A DNA stretch of 64,000 nt from an uncultured Lachnospira sp. (GCA_910587485.1 CAJUKN010000006.1:1-64000), one strand, 5' to 3'; shown: positions 25,849 through 34,562, numbered from the stretch's first letter. Numbers and translations are program-made. The notes: a model not told the origin generated them from the letters alone.

Positions 25849-26409
25849 ATGAAACGTATAGATAAAGTAAAGCTATCTGCTGCAAAAGCATGGTTGATTA
25901 AATTAAAGTCTGATGGCAGAGGATATAGTACAATTTCTGTAATTCTCGGTGTGGTAAAACCAGCATTCCAAATGGCTGTTGATGATGATTTTCTTCTAAA
26001 AAATCCCTTTGTATTTCAACTTATAACAGTTATTGTAAATGATAGCATTACAAGAGAAGCTATTACACAAACACAAGAACAACAGTTTTTGGAACTTATC
26101 AAGAATGATAAGTATTTTTGTAAATATTATGAAAGTATTTATATTCTTTTTAAAACAGGGTTAAGAATTTCGGAATTTGTTGGATTAACTATATCTGATT
26201 TAGATATGAAAAATAGAAAGATAGTTATAGACCATCAACTACAGCGCACAAGAGATATGCAGTATGTGATTGAAGATACAAAAACTACCTGTGGAACAAG
26301 GGAAATTCCTATGATTGATGGTAAAAGTGGCTTTTCACATCTTATATTATTTACATGGCAAGATGACATCACAAGTTGCTATATTTATCCTGCTCATGCT
26401 GTTTATTGA
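25849..26409 (+). pseudogene. Truncated tyrosine recombinase (Tn916-type integrase remnant)
   Basis: The frame matches the middle of a conjugative-transposon integrase: core-binding part IDKVKLSAAKAWLIKLKSDG, then the catalytic start ILFKTGLRISEFVGL with the first arginine, and TREIPM. It then loses similarity; the HxLRH box and tyrosine are absent. The N-terminal arm-binding domain is also missing. A second remnant of the same region lies at 28835. The two remnants flank a MerR/ABC module. Confidence 0.75.
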
Positions 26410-26501
26410 AAGTTCATATGCTCATGTTATAATAAACCCTACATTTTAACACCAGACTTTTCGGTTATGGTATATTTTTGGGAGAATGGAGGCGAGAAAT
26501 A

Positions 26502-27245
26502 ATGAACACTTATAAAACAGCGGAAGTTGCCGCAATAGTCGGAATACACCCAAATACAGTCCGATTATATGAAAAGCTGAAATTAATACCTAAGCCAGAA
26601 CGTCTATCAAATGGTTATCGTGTATTTACAGAGTTTCATATAAAGCAATGCAAACTAATACGTCTTGCGTTTCAGATAGAAGTACTACAAAATGGATTGC
26701 GAAAGAAAATTGTACAAATGATTATGGTTTCTGCAACAAGGGATTTTGATACTGCAATGACGATTATGCAGGAGTACATAAAACAGATTAAGCAGGAACA
26801 TCAGAATGCAGAACAAGCGATTGAGATTGTGCAACAAATTTTGTCTGGCGAAGTTCGGAAAAATTCAAAGCAGCTTAAACGAAAAGGGGTATCAGAACTG
26901 CTTAATATTTCTATGGACACACTACGTAATTGGGAAATGAATGGTTTACTCACTGTAAAGCGAAAGGATAACGGGTATCGTGTTTATACTGACGAAGATA
27001 TACAGCGTCTAAAAATCATTCGTTCACTAAGATGTGCTAATTATTCCTTAGAAGCAATTTTGCGATTGTTGCAGCAATTATCAGAAAATCCTAATGTGGA
27101 TATTCGCATTGTCTTAAATACACCAAAACAAACTGATGATATCATTTCAGTTTGTGATCGGCTTATTATTTCACTTGTGGCAGCAGAAAAAAATGCTGTT
27201 GCTCTTTATGATATGTTACACAATATGAAAAAACAATTTTCATAA
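26502..27245 (+). CDS. MerR-family regulator with two MerR-type DNA-binding domains
   Basis: The 247-aa protein has an N-terminal MerR helix-turn-helix (TAEVAAIVGIHPNTVRLYEKL) and a second one near residue 132 (VSELLNISMDTLRNWEMNGLL ... NGYRVYTDEDIQRL), with a helical linker between. Such double regulators are often found before ABC-2 exporters, as here, and respond to drugs. The ATG at 26502 follows GGAGGCG. A perfect 9-bp hairpin lies between this gene and the ATPase. Confidence 0.82.
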   Translation: MNTYKTAEVAAIVGIHPNTVRLYEKLKLIPKPERLSNGYRVFTEFHIKQCKLIRLAFQIEVLQNGLRKKIVQMIMVSATRDFDTAMTIMQEYIKQIKQEHQNAEQAIEIVQQILSGEVRKNSKQLKRKGVSELLNISMDTLRNWEMNGLLTVKRKDNGYRVYTDEDIQRLKIIRSLRCANYSLEAILRLLQQLSENPNVDIRIVLNTPKQTDDIISVCDRLIISLVAAEKNAVALYDMLHNMKKQFS

Positions 27246-27257
27246 CCCTACACTTTG

Positions 27258-27279
27258 CCACCAATGTTTTCATTGGTGG
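27258..27279 (+). terminator. Intergenic hairpin, possible attenuator
   Basis: CCACCAATG pairs with CATTGGTGG over 9 bases around TTTT. Only a weak T-run follows, so it may act as a partial terminator or RNA-stability element between the MerR and ABC genes. Confidence 0.45.
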
Positions 27280-27318
27280 TATTCTTATCTCACAAAAAAA
27301 CAAATAGGAGGTCTTATT

Positions 27319-28041
27319 ATGCAAACTGTAATCAAAGTTGAGCAGTTGTCGAAAAGTTATGACAATCTGCTTGCGATAGACAAAATCAGTCTATCAGTAA
27401 AATGCGGCACTGTTTATGGGTTGCTTGGCGCAAACGGTGCAGGAAAAAGCACAACGATTGAATGTATCTTAGGCATAAAAAATGCTGACAGTGGGATGGT
27501 ATCAGTCTTGGGGTGCAATCCTAAAAAGGATAGACATCGCTTATTTCAAAATGTTGGTGTTCAGTTTCAAGAGGGTGATTATCAACCAGAAATAAAAGTT
27601 TCAGAACTATGTGAAGAAACTGCTTGTCTTTATGAAGCCCCCACCGATTGGAAAAAACTTTGTGAACAATTTGGAATAGGTGACAAGATTGGTAGTGCGG
27701 TAAAAAGTCTGTCCGGCGGCGAGCGGCAACGGTTATTCATTGTGCTTGCTTTAATTCCAAATCCAGAGCTTGTTTTTCTTGACGAACTTACTACTGGGCT
27801 TGATGCAAAAGCCCGGCGTGATGTATGGAAAATCCTATCAGAATTAAAAAGCAAGGGATTAACTATCTTTTTGACTTCTCATTTTATGGACGAAGTAGAA
27901 AACCTATGCGATGAGATATGTATTTTGAAAAAAGGAAAGGCTGTATTTTATGGAACGATTGAACAGGCAAAGCAATCAAGCGGATGCGAAAAATTTGAGG
28001 ACGCTTATCTTGTGCTTTCCGGTCAGGAGGTTGAAGAATGA
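27319..28041 (+). CDS. ABC-2 type transporter ATPase
   Basis: The 240-aa ATPase has Walker A GANGAGKSTT, the Q-loop GVQFQEGDYQ, signature LSGGERQRLFI and Walker B LVFLDELTTGLD (with the switch histidine in LTSHFMDEVE). Leu replaces the usual Pro after DE, a known variant. It overlaps the permease start by four bases (ATGA), so the two form one exporter of the drug or lantibiotic-immunity type. Confidence 0.9.
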   Translation: MQTVIKVEQLSKSYDNLLAIDKISLSVKCGTVYGLLGANGAGKSTTIECILGIKNADSGMVSVLGCNPKKDRHRLFQNVGVQFQEGDYQPEIKVSELCEETACLYEAPTDWKKLCEQFGIGDKIGSAVKSLSGGERQRLFIVLALIPNPELVFLDELTTGLDAKARRDVWKILSELKSKGLTIFLTSHFMDEVENLCDEICILKKGKAVFYGTIEQAKQSSGCEKFEDAYLVLSGQEVEE

Positions 28042-28781
28042 AATCATTTATAACACTTTTGAAAAATGAGTTAAAGCTCAATATTAGAAACATGAATATG
28101 GTTATTTTTGCCGTTATTATTCCATTGGTGGTTTTAATCATTCTTGACTTTATTTATGGAACAAAACCCGCCGCAGAGGGGGCAGCATATACTTTTATGG
28201 AACAATCCTTTGGCGCACTTTGTTGTATTTCTATTTGTGCAGGTGGGCTTATGGGATTGCCCCTTGTGGTGTCAGAATATCGGGAACGAAAGATTTTAAA
28301 GCGTTTTCAAGTTACTCCTGTTAGTCCCGCAAAATTACTTGTCGTTGAATTTACAGTATATGTTATATATTGCGTTATATCAATGTTGACATTGTTTCCC
28401 GCTGCTATGTTATTTTGGAAAATCAAAATACATGGTTCTATTCTTTTATTCTTGGGAAGCTGGCTCTTAACTATGGTGTCAACTTTAAGCATTGGGTTGT
28501 TAGTTGGAGGAATTGCTAAAAATATGAAAACTGCGAGTGTGATTGCTTGTATCTTATATTTTCCCATGCTGATTTTTTCGGGTGCAACACTTCCTTTTGA
28601 AGTTATGCCCATTGTCATGCAGAAAATTATTAGTATCTTTCCATTAACACAGGGTATTCAACTAATGAAAGCAACATTTCTTGGATTACCGATTGATAAT
28701 GCGCTGCTCCCCATTATTGTTATGGGTACTGTTACACTAATTTGTTTTTGTTTCTCTGTAAAATGTTTCAAATGGGAATGA
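28038..28781 (+). CDS. ABC-2 type transporter permease
   Basis: This 247-aa protein has about six membrane helices, the ABC-2 layout: an N-terminal helix near MVIFAVIIPLVVLIILDFIY, and a central conserved EYRERKILKRFQVTPVSPAKLL cytoplasmic loop. It pairs with the preceding ATPase. The whole MerR-ATPase-permease unit sits between integrase remnants and may have arrived as cargo. Confidence 0.85.
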   Translation: MKSFITLLKNELKLNIRNMNMVIFAVIIPLVVLIILDFIYGTKPAAEGAAYTFMEQSFGALCCISICAGGLMGLPLVVSEYRERKILKRFQVTPVSPAKLLVVEFTVYVIYCVISMLTLFPAAMLFWKIKIHGSILLFLGSWLLTMVSTLSIGLLVGGIAKNMKTASVIACILYFPMLIFSGATLPFEVMPIVMQKIISIFPLTQGIQLMKATFLGLPIDNALLPIIVMGTVTLICFCFSVKCFKWE

Positions 28782-28834
28782 ATCTCTAAATATAAAATGT
28801 AACAAACAGATGATCATAGACTAAATCTGCCACA

Positions 28835-29094
28835 CGATGGATAGATAAAGTGAAGCTGTCCAATGTTGCAAAGGAGTGGCTTATCAAGCTGCAATCGGAT
28901 GGGAGGGGATACAATTCTATCCACAGTATCTGTGGCGTTATCAGACCAGCTTTCCAAGTGGTAGTTGGCAGTCGATGATGATTTAATACGCAACAATCCG
29001 TTTGAATTTCAACTATGTACAGTAGTTATCAACGATAGTGTTATAAGGGAAGCAATCACGACAAAACAAGAACAGAAATTTTTGGAATTTACCT
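28835..29094 (+). pseudogene. Second integrase remnant
   Basis: Translated from 28835 the sequence reads WIDKVKLSNVAKEWLIKLQSDGRG, then PAFQ. The frame then shifts and continues as AVDDDLIRNNPFEFQLCTVVINDS up to KQEQKFLEF. It covers the same segment of the integrase as the remnant at 25849, is similarly broken, and ends before the catalytic core. A possible degraded C-terminal tail continues to about 29147. Confidence 0.7.
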
Positions 29095-29178
29095 CAATTT
29101 TTACCTCAAATTTACACAAAACTATAATAATTTATGATAATATATGAGAAAAATTAAGAAAACAGAAAGGACAAGAAA

Positions 29179-29232
29179 ATGCGTAAAAACGTCAAAAATA
29201 CAGCATTTTCAAAGGTTTTAAGGATATGGTAA
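29179..29232 (+). CDS. Possible 17-residue leader peptide
   Basis: The short frame MRKNVKNTAFSKVLRIW follows an AAAGGACAAG site, and its stop overlaps the phosphatase ATG (ATGGTAA). Overlap with the next start would couple translation. It might equally be the tail of the degraded integrase. Support is weak. Confidence 0.25.
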   Translation: MRKNVKNTAFSKVLRIW

Positions 29233-29675
29233 AGATATTATTCATCTGTCATGGCAATATCTGCCGAAGTCCAATGGCAGAATTTGTTATGAAAGATTTA
29301 GTGAAAAAGCAAAACCGACAAGCTGATTTTTATATAGCATCAGCAGCAACAAGCACAGAAGAAATTGGCAATCCAGTATATCCGCCTGCAAGAAGAAAGT
29401 TAGCAGAAGTTGGTATTCGTGTTGATGGGAAATATGCGATACAGTTAAGAAAATCAGATTATGATAAATATGATTATCTTATAGGGATGGACAGTATGAA
29501 TATTCATAATATAATGCGTATCATAGGCAATGATTCCGATAATAAAGTGTATAAGTTAAGAGATTTTACAAACAATCCCGGAGATATAGCTGACCCATGG
29601 TATTCTGGAGACTTTGATACAACTTATGAACAAGTGCTAGAAGGGTGTCAAAAATTGCTGGAAACCATTGAATAA
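29226..29675 (+). CDS. Low-molecular-weight protein tyrosine phosphatase
   Basis: The 149-aa protein opens with the signature loop ICHGNICRSPMAE (Cx5R with the nucleophilic cysteine near residue 8) and ends with DPWYSGDFDTTYEQV, which carries the general-acid aspartate. It is full length for the family. It would dephosphorylate phosphotyrosine (or arginine) proteins in the cytoplasm. A terminator follows, so it is transcribed alone. Confidence 0.92.
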   Translation: MVKILFICHGNICRSPMAEFVMKDLVKKQNRQADFYIASAATSTEEIGNPVYPPARRKLAEVGIRVDGKYAIQLRKSDYDKYDYLIGMDSMNIHNIMRIIGNDSDNKVYKLRDFTNNPGDIADPWYSGDFDTTYEQVLEGCQKLLETIE

Positions 29676-29699
29676 TATATTAAAGCAATATAAAATTCA

Positions 29700-29742
29700 A
29701 AAAACCCCTTTCTTTGATAATATTGAGAAAGGGGTTTTTTGA
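29700..29742. terminator. Bidirectional terminator
   Basis: AAAACCCCTTTCT pairs with AGAAAGGGGTTTT, with A and T runs on either side. It lies between the phosphatase and the convergent ribbon-helix-helix gene and can serve both. Confidence 0.82.
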
Positions 29743-29767
29743 TAAACATGCTGATAATCAAATTTTA

Positions 29768-29965
29768 TTATTCATCTTCAATTTTACAATGCTTAATAGA
29801 ATATTGTAATAAAATTCCTATCAGTTCATTTCTACTACGACCAGTTTTAGATGATAGTTCATCAATATCAAACACAAGTTCCTCTTTAATCCTAATAGAA
29901 AATGTTTTGTAGCCGTCTTCACCTTTTGGGCGCTTCTTTTTAATAATTAAATTCTCCTCATTCAT
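29768..29965 (-). CDS. Ribbon-helix-helix (CopG-like) small DNA-binding protein
   Basis: The 65-aa protein contains YKTFSIRIKEELVFDIDELSSKTG, the beta strand and first helix of a ribbon-helix-helix fold, followed by RSRNELIGILLQYSI as the second helix. The start at 29965 has a GGAGG site nine bases upstream. No toxin partner is adjacent. Target unknown. Confidence 0.7.
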   Translation of the reverse strand: MNEENLIIKKKRPKGEDGYKTFSIRIKEELVFDIDELSSKTGRSRNELIGILLQYSIKHCKIEDE

Positions 29966-30275
29966 TAGCAATTACCTCCCTATTCATAAATATATATTTC
30001 AAGAGCAAATCAACATATGTTATTATGAATGTTATAAAATATGTTTTATAAAAAATAACCCTATATAAATTATTTACAATGTAAAAAATAATAAAATAGA
30101 TAATTTAAAGTTTTTTTAGGTAATATTTGGGATTGCAGTTAAATTGTTAAAATTAAATTAATTGTTTTTTAACTTAAAAATGTTTTGCAAAAAAATACTT
30201 GCGTTATAGTATATAAAAAAGTTACAATGACAATATATATGCAAATTCGATTAAATAAGGAAGGATTAGATTTTC
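29966..30275. other. Gene-free AT-rich region before the HD-GYP gene
   Basis: About 310 bases with no gene. A possible promoter TTGCAA (30185) and TAGTAT (30207) spaced 16 faces the HD-GYP gene, whose site is AAGGAAGGATTAG. No c-di-GMP riboswitch motif is visible. Confidence 0.4.
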
Positions 30276-31376
30276 ATGGATATTGAAGAAAAAACGATAT
30301 TAATAGCAGATGATATGGAGGTTAATCGTGACATTATAAAATTGATTTTTGAAGAGCAGTTTAATATCCTTGAAGCTGCAGATGGTAAGGAGACAATTGA
30401 ACTTTTGGATGCCCACCATGATAAGATTGTAATGTTATTTTTGGATTTGATAATGCCTGAAAAAACAGGACTTGAAGTTATGGAGCATATGAAAAATAAG
30501 GGATATATGAATACAATTCCTGTTATTATGATTACAGGTGAGGCTACTGCTGAAGCAGAAGAACAAGCATATATATATGGTGCTTCAGATGTTATATATA
30601 AACCTTTTAATGCAAGAGTTGTTATGCGACGAACAATTAATATTATGGAATTGTTTGAAAATAGAATTAATATAGAAACAAAACTGGAAGAGCGTACAAA
30701 AGAGCTTGTTGCTGTGCAGGCAAAACTTCAAAATAATAATGAATTTTTGATAAATGCGTTAAGCTCTGTTGTAGAATTTAGAAGCTTGGAGTCAGGAGAA
30801 CATATTAAAAGAGTACGATATTTTACTCGTATTCTTTTGAATTATTTAAAGGAATATTATCCAGAATATAATTTAACAAAAGAGCAGATAGATTTGATTG
30901 TCAATGCCTCAATATTACATGATATTGGTAAGATTGCAATTCCTGATAGTATATTGTTAAAACCCGGAAAGCTTACCCAAGATGAATTTGAAGAAATGAA
31001 AAAACATACTATATATGGTTGTGAAATTTTGAAAAATTTTAGACAGGAAGATAGTGATTTTTATCGTTATTGTTATGATATTTGTCGTCATCATCATGAG
31101 CGATATGATGGCAATGGTTATCCTGATGGGTTAGCGGGAGAGGATATTCCTATTTGGGCGCAAGTTGTATCAATTGTGGACGTGTATGATGCATTAGTTA
31201 GTAAGCGTGTGTATAAGATACCATATGCAGAAGATGAGGCGGTTAGAATGATTCATAATAATGAATGTGGTGTATTTTCACCAAAGATTTTAGAATGTTT
31301 TGATTTGGCAAAGCTAGATTTATTTAAGACATCAGAATTGCTTTCTTATGCAGATTCTAACAGGGGAAGAGAATAA
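30276..31376 (+). CDS. Response regulator with HD-GYP phosphodiesterase domain
   Basis: The 366-aa protein has a receiver domain (acceptor Asp57 in LFLDLIMPEKTG), a coiled-coil linker (~residues 128-165) and an HD-GYP domain. HDIGK starts at residue 215 and HHHERYDGNGYPDG near 272. This form degrades cyclic-di-GMP to pGpG or GMP after phosphorylation. c-di-GMP loss generally favours swimming, so it may act on the flagella encoded later in the window (inference). No partner kinase is adjacent. Confidence 0.92.
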   Translation: MDIEEKTILIADDMEVNRDIIKLIFEEQFNILEAADGKETIELLDAHHDKIVMLFLDLIMPEKTGLEVMEHMKNKGYMNTIPVIMITGEATAEAEEQAYIYGASDVIYKPFNARVVMRRTINIMELFENRINIETKLEERTKELVAVQAKLQNNNEFLINALSSVVEFRSLESGEHIKRVRYFTRILLNYLKEYYPEYNLTKEQIDLIVNASILHDIGKIAIPDSILLKPGKLTQDEFEEMKKHTIYGCEILKNFRQEDSDFYRYCYDICRHHHERYDGNGYPDGLAGEDIPIWAQVVSIVDVYDALVSKRVYKIPYAEDEAVRMIHNNECGVFSPKILECFDLAKLDLFKTSELLSYADSNRGRE

Positions 31377-31448
31377 AAAGTCAAATTTTTTAAATGAATA
31401 TATATAATGCAATTTCTTAAAATAAAAATAACATATGATATGAAGTTA

Positions 31449-31520
31449 TAAATAAGGGCTGCTGCAAAATAAATTTTCTATATAGAAATTTTTTCTCTTG
31501 CAGCAGTCCATTTATTTTTT
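31449..31520. terminator. Bidirectional terminator
   Basis: AAATAAGGGCTGCTGCAA pairs with TTGCAGCAGTCCATTTATTT, a long stem with T and A runs outside. It separates the HD-GYP gene from the convergent kinase gene. GGCTGCTGCAAAA resembles the arm of the hairpin at 13098. Confidence 0.75.
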
Positions 31521-31561
31521 GGTTTCATTAATTAAAATTTATATTTTTGTACTTGATTTTT

Positions 31562-31697
31562 TTAATCTTATCAAGAAAGTCCTCCATTTCAATGCTGCAG
31601 AGGCATAAGTAAGGAGTGATGACTTGTGTTGTGATAGCAGATATGAGGTTATGAGCAAGTAGCGCAGCGGATTGCGAATATCCGCTTTGAACATAAC
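31562..31697 (+). repeat. GCGGAT-hairpin repeat, copy A
   Basis: This element starts TTAATCTTATCAAG, has the middle AATGCTGCAGAGGCATAAG and TTGTGATAGCAG, and ends GCGGATTGCGAATATCCGC then TTTGAAC. It aligns along its length with copies B (41027), C (37001) and D (60766). No reading frame crosses it. Confidence 0.7.
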
Positions 31698-31733
31698 GTT
31701 TCATAAGATTTCTATTTTACAAGGCACCATTAT

Positions 31734-32588
31734 TTATTTAGAAAGTCTTAAAATCAAATTTGGCAGAGTGATTTCAAATTTGGTGCCATACCAATGACTA
31801 GCATCATCAACTGTATGAATCATACATTCTAAAGTATAATCACAGGCAATTTTAACAGCATCATAGACGTTGTTGTTTTTAAGTAGTACTCCAGTAAATG
31901 TAGATGCAAAAACATCGCCTGTTCCATGACAATTTTGTGGTAATTTTTTATGTTTATAGTATGACTTTTTAACACCGTCATAAATAAGAACGCCTGTGTA
32001 CTCTGGTATAAAATTGACACCTGTTAATATTATCGTTCCAGAGCAAAATGTTTTCAGTTTGGACAACATTTTATCAATGTAAGATTCCTCATATTCTTCT
32101 TGATAATCAGTATCTGTCAACAGACACATTTCAGTAATATTTGGAAGTAAATAATCTGCTTCTTTACATAATTTTTTCATGGCTTCAACATAAGATTGGT
32201 CAAATCCAGTATATAGCTTTCCATTATCAGCCATCGCAGGGTCAATAATTTTAAGACAGTTTGCGTTGGCAGTTGATTTCATAATATTTTTAACATAATG
32301 AATTTGATTACGATTTCCAAGATATCCTATATAAAATGCATCAAATTTAATCTGTTCTTTATTCCAATATTGTTCAATAATTGGCATATCCTCTGTTAAA
32401 TCTCGAAAGCTAAAATGATTAAATGCCGTATGAGAAGATAACACAGCAGATGGCAATACTGCTGTTTCATGCCCACATGCTGATAAAATTGGAAGTGCTA
32501 CAGTAAGTGAACATTGCCCAACACAAGAAATATCCTGAATAGTTAATAAGCGCTTATAGGGATTTATAATTTTTTGATTACTAGGCAT
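31734..32588 (-). CDS. Pyridoxamine/pyridoxal kinase
   Basis: The 284-aa ribokinase-like protein has LTIQDISCVGQCSLTVALPI at the N-terminus, then HTAFNHFSF, and the anion-hole/catalytic motif HGTGDVFASTF near residue 222. It fits the pyridoxamine kinase branch (B6 salvage: ATP + pyridoxal/pyridoxamine to the 5'-phosphate). It lies 8 bases after the ThrH gene on the same strand, so they share a transcript. Confidence 0.88.
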   Translation of the reverse strand: MPSNQKIINPYKRLLTIQDISCVGQCSLTVALPILSACGHETAVLPSAVLSSHTAFNHFSFRDLTEDMPIIEQYWNKEQIKFDAFYIGYLGNRNQIHYVKNIMKSTANANCLKIIDPAMADNGKLYTGFDQSYVEAMKKLCKEADYLLPNITEMCLLTDTDYQEEYEESYIDKMLSKLKTFCSGTIILTGVNFIPEYTGVLIYDGVKKSYYKHKKLPQNCHGTGDVFASTFTGVLLKNNNVYDAVKIACDYTLECMIHTVDDASHWYGTKFEITLPNLILRLSK

Positions 32589-32596
32589 TTTAAGAA

Positions 32597-33199
32597 TTAC
32601 TCCATTGCTTTTTTAATTGCCTCTAACAGTTCATCATATGTCTCATATGCCATAAGGTTTGGGTTATCTGCTTTAATTTTATCCGTGCTTTTAAAAAGAA
32701 AACCAGCTTTACTAGCATGAATCATACCAAGGTCGTTGTAGCTGTCACCACTGGCGATTGTCTCATAACCGATAGACTGAAGTGCCTTTACTGTAGTGTA
32801 TTTAGAGTTTTCTATTCTCATTTTAAAGCCTGTAATTTCACCACTTGGAGCAACCTCAAGTGAATTGCAAAATATCGTAGGCCATCCTAATTTTTTCATT
32901 AGAGGGGTTGCAAATTGTGTAAATGTATCGCTTATAATAATTACCTGTGTGATAGAACGCAGTTCATCAAGAAATTCTTTTGCACCGGGAATAGGGTCAA
33001 TTGTAGCGATAGTATCTTGTATTTCTTTAAGACCAAGATTATGTTGTTTAAGAATGTCTAAACGCCAATTCATAAGTTTATTGTAATCTGGTTCATCACG
33101 TGTTGTTCTCTTTAATTCAGGGATATTGCTTGCCTCTGCAAATGCAATCCATATTTCTGGTACTAATACGCCTTCAAGGTCTAAACAGGTAATGTACAT
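32597..33199 (-). CDS. thrH: ThrH-type phosphoserine phosphatase/homoserine phosphotransferase
   Basis: The 200-aa HAD protein starts MYITCLDLEGVLVPEIWIAF, the ThrH form of motif I in which the second Asp is Glu. Motif II is VIISDTFTQF, and the late acids are in ASGDSYNDLGMI. It would hydrolyse phosphoserine or move the phosphate to homoserine. The start at 33199 is set by the GGAGGAA site. It is upstream of the B6 kinase; both touch amino acid metabolism. Confidence 0.88.
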   Translation of the reverse strand: MYITCLDLEGVLVPEIWIAFAEASNIPELKRTTRDEPDYNKLMNWRLDILKQHNLGLKEIQDTIATIDPIPGAKEFLDELRSITQVIIISDTFTQFATPLMKKLGWPTIFCNSLEVAPSGEITGFKMRIENSKYTTVKALQSIGYETIASGDSYNDLGMIHASKAGFLFKSTDKIKADNPNLMAYETYDELLEAIKKAME

Positions 33200-33320
33200 A
33201 ATGATTTCCTCCAAAATATTTATTGATTTGATTTACTGAAATTTTCAGTAATTGCTTGTTATTATAGCACAGTATTTTATATAGTGTCAAAAATATTAAA
33301 ATATAATCATAAGTAAGAAA

Positions 33321-33470
33321 AGATATAATAACTACATCTAAATGGTGGTATAAAAGTTTGCTTCGCAAATTTCTAACATTTCACTATGTAAAAAATTATG
33401 ATATAATAACCACAACAAAGCTGTGATATAAAAGTTTGCTTTGTAAACTTCTGACATCTTACTATATAAA
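33321..33470 (+). repeat. Two direct repeats of about 78 bases
   Basis: Two successive units begin GATATAATAACYACA and contain AAAAGTTTGCTT, then AAACTTCTGACAT or its variant, then ACTATRTAAAA. The period is about 78 bases. A related piece (GGTATAATAATCACAAC) lies at 44474. The rest of the 377-base gap is AT-rich without a gene. Confidence 0.6.
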
Positions 33471-33576
33471 AATAATTTTTTGTGAGTTAATAAAATTTAG
33501 CGGACAAATGTGTGTTTATATAAAGAATAATAAGTTATCTTTAAACTTGTAGGTTGAGTAAGGAGTGAAAATTAAT

Positions 33577-34206
33577 ATGGAAGAAATTGCATTAATACCT
33601 CAAATTAACATTAGACTAGCAGAAAAAACAGATGCATATAATCTATTAGAAATATATTCATACTATATAAAAAATACAGCAATTTCATTTGAATATGAAG
33701 TTCCAACAGTGGAAGAATTTGGTGAGAGGATAGTAAAAATTAGTGAAAAATATCCATTTCTTATAGGGGAACTAGATGGACAGATTGTGGGTTATACATA
33801 TGCAGATACATTTAAGAACAGAAAAGCCTATGATTGGGCTGTTGAATCATCAATATATGTTGATAATAATTATAGAGGCATAGGAATTGGAAGACAGTTG
33901 TATGAAGAACTTGAAGACTGTCTGAAATCGCAGGGAATTGTCAATATGAATGTCTGTATTGCTGTTCCAGAAGTGCCTGATGAATATCTTACCAATGACA
34001 GCGAGTTATTCCATGAATGTTTGGGTTTCTATAAGGTGGGGCAATTTAATAATTGCGGATATAAATTTAACAGATGGTATCATATGGTATGTATGGAAAA
34101 GATGATAGGCGCACATCTTGATAGACAGCCTCCTATGAAAAAATTTATCAATACTATTAAATATATACATTATATAGAAAGAACAAGAAAGAAACAATAT
34201 AATTAA
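33577..34206 (+). CDS. GNAT N-acetyltransferase (phosphinothricin acetyltransferase-like)
   Basis: The 209-aa protein has the PAT-type start IRLAEKTDAYNLLEIYSYYIKN, TAISFEYE, and the acetyl-CoA loop DNNYRGIGIGRQLYEEL (R-G-x-G-x-G/A). The C-terminus HECLGFYKVGQFNNCGYKFNRWYHMV fits the same family. It probably acetylates an amino-acid-like or toxic amine substrate. The ATG at 33577 follows TAAGGAGTG. Confidence 0.87.
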   Translation: MEEIALIPQINIRLAEKTDAYNLLEIYSYYIKNTAISFEYEVPTVEEFGERIVKISEKYPFLIGELDGQIVGYTYADTFKNRKAYDWAVESSIYVDNNYRGIGIGRQLYEELEDCLKSQGIVNMNVCIAVPEVPDEYLTNDSELFHECLGFYKVGQFNNCGYKFNRWYHMVCMEKMIGAHLDRQPPMKKFINTIKYIHYIERTRKKQYN

Positions 34207-34208
34207 AT

Positions 34209-34225
34209 GAATATCCGCTTTGACT
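34209..34225 (+). repeat. Fragment of the GCGGAT-hairpin repeat (copy E)
   Basis: GAATATCCGCTTTGACT matches the 3' end of copies A, C and D. The rest is missing here, and the inverted repeat around the riboswitch begins right after it. Confidence 0.5.
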
Positions 34226-34300
34226 AAAAAAAGAGTTGCTGTACATCTTTTACAAGTTTATAAAATGAGCTTGTTGATAGGTTGAACTTTTCTATAAAGC
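34226..34300 (-). repeat. Left arm of 74-nt inverted repeat around the SAM riboswitch
   Basis: Reverse complemented, this stretch aligns without gaps to 34565-34638 at about 80% identity, including TTCAACCTAT and CAGCAACTCTTTTTT. The two arms enclose the SAM riboswitch. Each arm has its own hairpins. Confidence 0.7.
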
Positions 34301-34389
34301 AAAATAATTTTTTAAAAAATTATAATTTGGTAGTTGACAAGATAATATTTCTATGTAACAATACACGTGAATTAAATATAACGATTATG

Positions 34390-34518
34390 TCCCTTATTAT
34401 GAGTGGTGGAGATACATAGGATCGATGAAACCCGGCAACCCCATAACTTTTGGAAGGTGCCAACCTGAGCGGAGATGCGCTGTGGTGTAAATTACAGTGA
34501 TTCGAACAATAAGAGGAT
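34390..34518 (+). promoter_or_regulatory. SAM-I (S-box) riboswitch aptamer
   Basis: The conserved S-box core is present: ATCGATGAAACCCGGCAACC, then GGAAGGTGCCAACCTGAGCG and a closing AATAAGAGG that pairs back to CCTTATT. SAM-I riboswitches turn off methionine and SAM genes when SAM is high. The gene downstream, metK, makes SAM, as expected. The distance to metK (about 330 bases) is unusually long. Confidence 0.92.
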
Positions 34519-34535
34519 TTCCAGTCAGATGATTG

Positions 34536-34562
34536 CGAGTCCTTTAATGGGGACTCGTTTTT
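34536..34562 (+). terminator. Riboswitch expression-platform terminator
   Basis: CGAGTCC pairs with GGACTCG around TTTAATGG and is followed by TTTTT. It stands directly after the aptamer, where high SAM would favour it. Confidence 0.85.

Noticed and set aside
29966..30275. Cyclic-di-GMP riboswitch before the HD-GYP gene or flagellar genes.
   Set aside because: The conserved GCAAACC-type core was not found there or in the flagellar intergenic regions.
33321..33470. CRISPR-like repeat pair.
   Set aside because: Only two units, no regular spacer, unequal copies and no cas genes. They read as simple direct repeats.
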